Assembly (NCBI GenBank): GCA_045642545.1
Contig: JAZUJB010000056.1
Location: 1 to 34,113, forward strand
Length of the DNA stretch: 34,113 nt
Reading direction: 5' to 3'
From: F23-B02 sp045642545
Lineage (GTDB): Bacteria > Bacillota > Clostridia > Oscillospirales > Oscillospiraceae
Below, one piece after another: positions 30,747 through 34,113 of the stretch. The notes under the pieces are model-generated. The model was given only the letters and a program-made list of their open reading frames with translations, ran no database searches and was not told the DNA's origin. How positions within the stretch are numbered: position 1 is the stretch's first letter; the number at the start of each line of letters is the position of its first letter. A program made the position numbers and the translations under genes.

Positions 30747-30775
30747 TTGACAATAATATGACACTTTGGTACAAT
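30747..30775 (+). promoter_or_regulatory. Promoter of the dehydratase operon
   Basis: TTGACA (30747-30752), 17 bases, TACAAT (30770-30775): strong sigma-A match. The predicted start near 30782 gives a leader of about 65 bases to the chosen GTG. Confidence 0.85.
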
Positions 30776-30846
30776 GAATGGGTACAAATGGGCGTATTAT
30801 GCCCGAAAATAACAAACCAAAAATTTTTTATTATGGGGGGTTATCC

Positions 30847-32058
30847 GTGAGAGATCTCAAGCATCTGATTTATTTCGAGAATTTGCTTAAGGAAGCCAAC
30901 AATGAATTGGTTAAGAAAGCAAAAGCAGAAGGCAAGTTTGCACTTGGCTATACCTGCTACTTCATGCCTGAAGTACTTCTCGACCTGCCCGGCTGCTTCT
31001 CCGTTCGTCTGAGAGCACCCGACTGCAGCTCACCCGACATCGCAACATACTACATGTCCGCACGCGTTTGCCACTACGGACGCAGCCTCTTCGAGCGCGC
31101 ACTCGAGGGCGGCTTCAACTTCCTCGATGCACAGCTGGCAACCGAAACCTGCACTGTCACCTGCCGCTTCCAGGAGCACATTCAGCAGAAGGGCCTTGAT
31201 TCCGTTAAGGATATGAAGGTTATCGACAACGATAAGTTCTTCTGCGAGTTTATGGATGTTCCCTTTAAGAACACCGAAAACGACTATCGTTACTACTATG
31301 ATCAGCTGAAGTACCATGTACTCGGCAAGCTGAACGAAAAGCTCGGCGTCGATGTTTCCGACAAGGCTCTTCTCGCAGCTATCAAGCAGCACAACGAAGT
31401 CTGCAAGGTCATCAACGAGATCGGCGATATGCGTAAGGCAGAGAACCCCGTTATCACCGGCTACGAGTTCCATGTAATTCAGCTCGTATCTCTGGTATGC
31501 CCCAAGTACCTCATCCTTCCCAAGCTGAAGGAAACCCTCAAAGAGCTCAAGACCCGCAAGCCCGACGAAAAGTGGCCGTTCCGCTGCAAGGTCGTTCTGG
31601 CAGGTTCTGAGAACGACGACCCCTACTTCACCGAGCTCATCGAGAGCTGCGGCGCAGAGGTCGTATGTGACCGTTACTGCTATGGCGCAGTTGAGAGCCG
31701 TCAGCCCATCGTAGTTGAGAAGGGCGAAGATCCTCTGATGGCAATTGCTCGCCACTACCTGAAGACCTCCAACTGCCCGCGCTTCATGCCTCAGGACGAG
31801 ATGCGTGCAAGAAAGCAGAGACTGGCAGACCTGGTCAAGGAATACAATGCAGACGGTATTATCGTTGCTTCCAACAAGTTCTGCGAGTACTGGTCCTACG
31901 AGCGTGTTATCGACTCTTACATCCTGCAGCGTGACTTCGGTATTCCCGTATGCTCCATCGAGAAGGAATACATCAACACCGCTGTCGGTCAGCTCAGAAC
32001 ACGTTTCCAGGCCTTCGTAGAGAGTATCGAGATCAAGAAGATCCAGGAGGGCAAGTAA
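30847..32058 (+). CDS. 2-hydroxyacyl-CoA dehydratase family subunit (HgdB/BcrC-like)
   Basis: 403 residues from GTG 30847, six bases after GGGGGG. An in-frame ATG at 30799 lacks a ribosome site and would lie about 17 bases after the predicted transcript start. The family fold is indicated by ALGYTCYFMPEVLLDLPGC near the N-terminus, SPDIATYYMSARVC, ATETCTVTCRFQEH and, late in the protein, YNADGIIVASNKFCEYWSYE. Cys37, Cys50, Cys60, Cys75, Cys102 and Cys106 are candidate [4Fe-4S] ligands. Relatives remove water from 2-hydroxyacyl-CoA by a ketyl-radical mechanism after an ATP-driven electron is supplied. No TTA, CTA or TCA codon occurs in most of it. The substrate is unknown. Confidence 0.88.
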   Translation: MRDLKHLIYFENLLKEANNELVKKAKAEGKFALGYTCYFMPEVLLDLPGCFSVRLRAPDCSSPDIATYYMSARVCHYGRSLFERALEGGFNFLDAQLATETCTVTCRFQEHIQQKGLDSVKDMKVIDNDKFFCEFMDVPFKNTENDYRYYYDQLKYHVLGKLNEKLGVDVSDKALLAAIKQHNEVCKVINEIGDMRKAENPVITGYEFHVIQLVSLVCPKYLILPKLKETLKELKTRKPDEKWPFRCKVVLAGSENDDPYFTELIESCGAEVVCDRYCYGAVESRQPIVVEKGEDPLMAIARHYLKTSNCPRFMPQDEMRARKQRLADLVKEYNADGIIVASNKFCEYWSYERVIDSYILQRDFGIPVCSIEKEYINTAVGQLRTRFQAFVESIEIKKIQEGK

Positions 32059-32059
32059 T

Positions 32060-33658
32060 ATGAGTTTTATTAAAGATTTCTGGTATGGCAAGCCCCATAC
32101 TGCTGAAGAAGGCGGCCGCCGCCTGGGCGATAACTACCTGCCCAAGACCGGTCTTTACAAGCACAGAGAATGGCGCGGCGTAAAGGATACCTTCTATTAC
32201 TTCCACAACATTTGGCTGTACAACTACCTGCACATGGTAATGGATATCATGAAGTACGGCGGCCTCGTGACCTTCATAAAGGGTATGTGGAGATACCGTT
32301 GGATGGGTCAGACTTACATCCCCGTCCTCCATTGGTTCGACCGTGGCCTCGAAGGTCTGCGCGGCGAAGCACTTCGCGGTTCCGCATGGCACTACCGTGC
32401 AATGGTTAATGCAACCATTTACCAGTTCATGACCATGTTCAATGCAGATACCAAGCTGCATGACGGCAAGAAGAACGACGCATGGTACCACACCTTTGCT
32501 CACAAGGAAACCCTCTGGGGCGGCCTGTTCTATCCCTGGTCCGATAAGTTTAAGAATGTCTCCGCTGAGATGATTCCTTACTTCGTAACCTGCCATGTTA
32601 ACAGCCACACTGTTCTTAACTACATTGACGCAGTTCAGTCCATCGGCCTGCCCGGTGACCCCTGCCCGATGTGCCAGGCTGAGTCCGGTCTGTTCGTTCT
32701 TGACGATGTCCCCGACTACAGCCCCGTTTTCATCACCTGCAACGAAGCATGTGACGGCTCTGTAGCAACTGCAGTTCTTCAGGACTGGTTCTACGATAAG
32801 CCCCTCTTCGCAATGACCATGCCCATGCAGTTCGACGATCCTCTGGTAAAGCCCTATGTCATGAAGGACATTGAGAAGTGCTGGAAGTTCATCGAAGAGC
32901 AGACCGGCGTTCCCTTCAACTGGGATCTGATGGTCGAGCGTCTTGAGTCTCAGAACGAGCTGCAGAAGTTCGAGTGGGAGAAGTGGGAAGTTGCTGCAAA
33001 GACCAACAGCTACCCCATCAACGGCGTTGCTCAGGCACTGTACCGCATCTACCAGAGCCAGTTCGGTGATCTGCCCATCTGGCACGAAGTCGACAGCAAG
33101 GTTCGTCCTATTCTTGAGAAGTGTGCTTCTAAGAAGATCAACACCTTCCCCAACACCCGTCATAGAGTTATCGCATGGTCCTGCGCACCTCTGTACTACT
33201 CCAACTGGTGCACTTGGGCATACAACACTTGGGGCCTGAACACCATCATCAATATGGACTCCCTGATGTTCGATATGACCATCCGTACCGACAGCTACGA
33301 GAATATGCTGGAAGATGTTGCTACATATCATATGTGGGCTCCCATGCGTCGTATGGCAGTTGGCGGTATGCACCACATCTTCGAGCTGTGGGATTACATG
33401 GAGCGCTTCAACTGCGACTTCGTTATGATGTATGACCAGCTGCAGTGCAAGGGCATGCAGGGCGTACACGGCCTGTTCGAGGACGAGTTCCGTGATAGAA
33501 ATGTCCCCGCAATCTGGATGCCGCACGCACTTCCCGACTGCCGCACTGTTTCCCGTGCTGAGATCCGTCGTATCATCCACGACTACATGACCACCGTTAT
33601 GCACGAAGAGCCTCTGGACCCGTCTCTCCCCGAGCTCGACGACGACATGACCTGGTAA
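32060..33658 (+). CDS. 2-hydroxyacyl-CoA dehydratase family subunit, long form (HgdA-like)
   Basis: 532 residues, larger than the 380-480 usual for dehydratase subunits. ATG 32060 has AGGAGG nine bases upstream, inside the end of the first subunit gene. Residues 40-115 are unusually rich in Trp, Tyr and basic residues (FHNIWLYNYLHMVMDIM). Cys178, Cys202, Cys205 (PCPMC), Cys227 and Cys231 may hold an iron-sulfur cluster. The C-terminal half has ESQNELQKFEWEKW and CDFVMMYDQLQCKGMQG, resembling the dehydratase pattern. It probably forms the heterodimer with the preceding subunit. About 515 codons lack TTA, CTA and TCA. The family assignment rests on pairing, activator and motif pattern. Confidence 0.8.
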   Translation: MSFIKDFWYGKPHTAEEGGRRLGDNYLPKTGLYKHREWRGVKDTFYYFHNIWLYNYLHMVMDIMKYGGLVTFIKGMWRYRWMGQTYIPVLHWFDRGLEGLRGEALRGSAWHYRAMVNATIYQFMTMFNADTKLHDGKKNDAWYHTFAHKETLWGGLFYPWSDKFKNVSAEMIPYFVTCHVNSHTVLNYIDAVQSIGLPGDPCPMCQAESGLFVLDDVPDYSPVFITCNEACDGSVATAVLQDWFYDKPLFAMTMPMQFDDPLVKPYVMKDIEKCWKFIEEQTGVPFNWDLMVERLESQNELQKFEWEKWEVAAKTNSYPINGVAQALYRIYQSQFGDLPIWHEVDSKVRPILEKCASKKINTFPNTRHRVIAWSCAPLYYSNWCTWAYNTWGLNTIINMDSLMFDMTIRTDSYENMLEDVATYHMWAPMRRMAVGGMHHIFELWDYMERFNCDFVMMYDQLQCKGMQGVHGLFEDEFRDRNVPAIWMPHALPDCRTVSRAEIRRIIHDYMTTVMHEEPLDPSLPELDDDMTW

Positions 33659-33674
33659 TAAGGAGGAATATATA

Positions 33675-33884
33675 ATGAAGTTTGTTAAGAAAGCACTCGC
33701 TATGGGCGGTGTCGCTTATGCAGTACTGTTTGCAGTATTCTTCTTTGACCTTGACGGTAAGTTCCTGTTTAATGTTTTCGAGCCGTTCATGAAGAACCAC
33801 TACGACAACATGGAACGCAAGGATATGACCAAGATGCCTTACGACATCGGCAAGTACCCCGACTTCAAGTACGACGAAGTCTGA
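33675..33884 (+). CDS. 69-residue single-helix membrane protein in the dehydratase operon
   Basis: Starts at ATG 33675, with AGGAGG eight to nine bases upstream, 16 bases after the dehydratase subunit. The N-terminus MKFVKKA is basic, residues 8-24 form one hydrophobic helix (LAMGGVAYAVLFAVFFF), and the remaining 45 residues are hydrophilic with aromatic repeats (MKNHYDNMERKDM; PYDIGKYPDFKYDEV). By the positive-inside rule, the short basic end faces the cytoplasm and the tail points outwards. Codon use is like its neighbours. I recognise no family. Its place between catalytic and activator genes suggests a structural or tethering role, which is inference. Confidence 0.85.
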   Translation: MKFVKKALAMGGVAYAVLFAVFFFDLDGKFLFNVFEPFMKNHYDNMERKDMTKMPYDIGKYPDFKYDEV

Positions 33885-33894
33885 TTCAAAACTA

Positions 33895-33931
33895 ATTTGC
33901 CAACCCTTTGATTTTCAAGGGGTTGGCAAAT
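33895..33931 (+). other. Long stem-loop between microprotein and activator genes
   Basis: 16-bp stem with one G-U pair (33895-33910 / 33916-33931), loop ATTTT. No T-run follows (GAAATCC), so it is not a standard terminator. It probably lowers or stabilises part of the transcript so that the activator is made in smaller amount. Confidence 0.85.
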
Positions 33932-33973
33932 GAAATCCTAACTTAGTTAAAATTTTAATGGAGGCAAATACGA

Positions 33974-34113
33974 ATGAAGTATTTTGGCGGCTGTGACGTA
34001 GGTTCCACCTACACCAAGGCAGTTATTCTTGATGAAAACGGCAACATTGCAGCAGATGCAACCATCCGCAGCAAGATCAATTCCGAGCAGTCTGCAATCG
34101 CAGCAATGGAAGA
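33974..34113 (+). CDS. 2-hydroxyacyl-CoA dehydratase activator ATPase (5' part)
   Basis: Only 46 codons are present; the gene runs off the right edge. MKYFGGCDVGSTYTKAVILDENG is the phosphate-1 motif of the ASKHA-fold activators HgdC/FldI/BadF. These homodimeric proteins carry a [4Fe-4S] cluster between subunits and use ATP to inject one low-potential electron into the dehydratase. GGAGG at 33960-33964 lies nine bases upstream. The cluster-binding cysteines lie beyond the window. Its presence is the best proof that the two preceding large genes form a radical dehydratase. Confidence 0.93.
   Translation, partial: MKYFGGCDVGSTYTKAVILDENGNIAADATIRSKINSEQSAIAAME

Noticed and set aside
30778..30846. 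N-terminal extension of the first dehydratase subunit (starts at 30778 or 30799)
   Set aside because: No ribosome site; 30799 would lie about 17 bases after the predicted transcript start, while GTG 30847 has GGGGGG at the right distance and gives a normal family N-terminus.
31030..33604. Long open frames on the minus strand (353 and 523 codons) opposite the dehydratase genes
   Set aside because: They are mirror images of strongly biased sense genes lacking TTA, CTA and TCA codons; no ribosome sites or recognisable proteins are seen.
1..34113. CRISPR arrays, transposases, integrases or phage genes
   Set aside because: No regularly spaced repeats and no matching protein motifs were seen in the window.

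Overview
The window reads as a chromosomal segment of a Gram-positive anaerobe of the class Clostridia, most likely an Oscillospirales/Ruminococcaceae-type gut fermenter. The clues are strong AGGAGG-type ribosome sites, sigma-A promoters with 17-bp spacers, a CIRCE element, a YerC-type regulator, an infC-rpmI-rplT operon with a structured leader, a glycogen operon, and an oxygen-sensitive 2-hydroxyacyl-CoA dehydratase operon. I see no phage, insertion sequence or CRISPR array. Gene density is high and no gene-free stretch exceeds 300 bases.

Layout. 1-1130: end of the F-type ATP synthase operon (atpD partial, atpC) and a two-way terminator. 1124-2766 (-): a TauE/SafE exporter coupled to a metallo-beta-lactamase-fold protein. 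2891-3538: a DUF1275 membrane protein. 3571-4015 (-): a Val-Phe-Gly-Cys tRNA operon with a perfect consensus promoter. 4033-5995 (-): YerC-like regulator, methyltransferase, Hsp33. 6197-8884: NfeD, an SPFH protein and a eukaryote-type hexokinase. 8937-11838: a Zur-like regulator with zinc ABC importer genes and a 7-1-7 operator. 11907-16021: a polar amino-acid ABC importer ending in an AbgB-like amidohydrolase, preceded by a cluster of ArgR-like half-sites. 16109-16753: a membrane-anchored secreted protein. 16774-17406: a CIRCE-controlled small heat-shock protein. 17494-23151 (-): glgB-glgA-GH13, in which the GH13 enzyme carries an unusual N-terminal module. 23272-25503: glyoxalase-like, tandem-OB SSB-like, deoC and CmpB-like genes. 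25566-26980: infC-rpmI-rplT with a leader. 27060-30672: a small membrane protein, an S24-type repressor divergent from dinB, and an AlaX-type editing protein. 30747 to the end: two dehydratase subunits, a 69-residue one-helix membrane protein, and the start of an ATPase activator.

How the genes fit together. Polysaccharide storage and use (glgB, glgA, GH13, hexokinase), amino-acid uptake, zinc homeostasis and proteostasis (Hsp20, Hsp33, SPFH/NfeD) are represented. The last operon is the most intriguing. Its codon use is as biased as that of the ATP synthase and ribosomal genes: no TTA, CTA or TCA codon occurs over hundreds of codons. This suggests an abundant catabolic enzyme. A membrane microprotein and a strong hairpin separate the catalytic subunits from the activator. 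The substrate cannot be read from this window.
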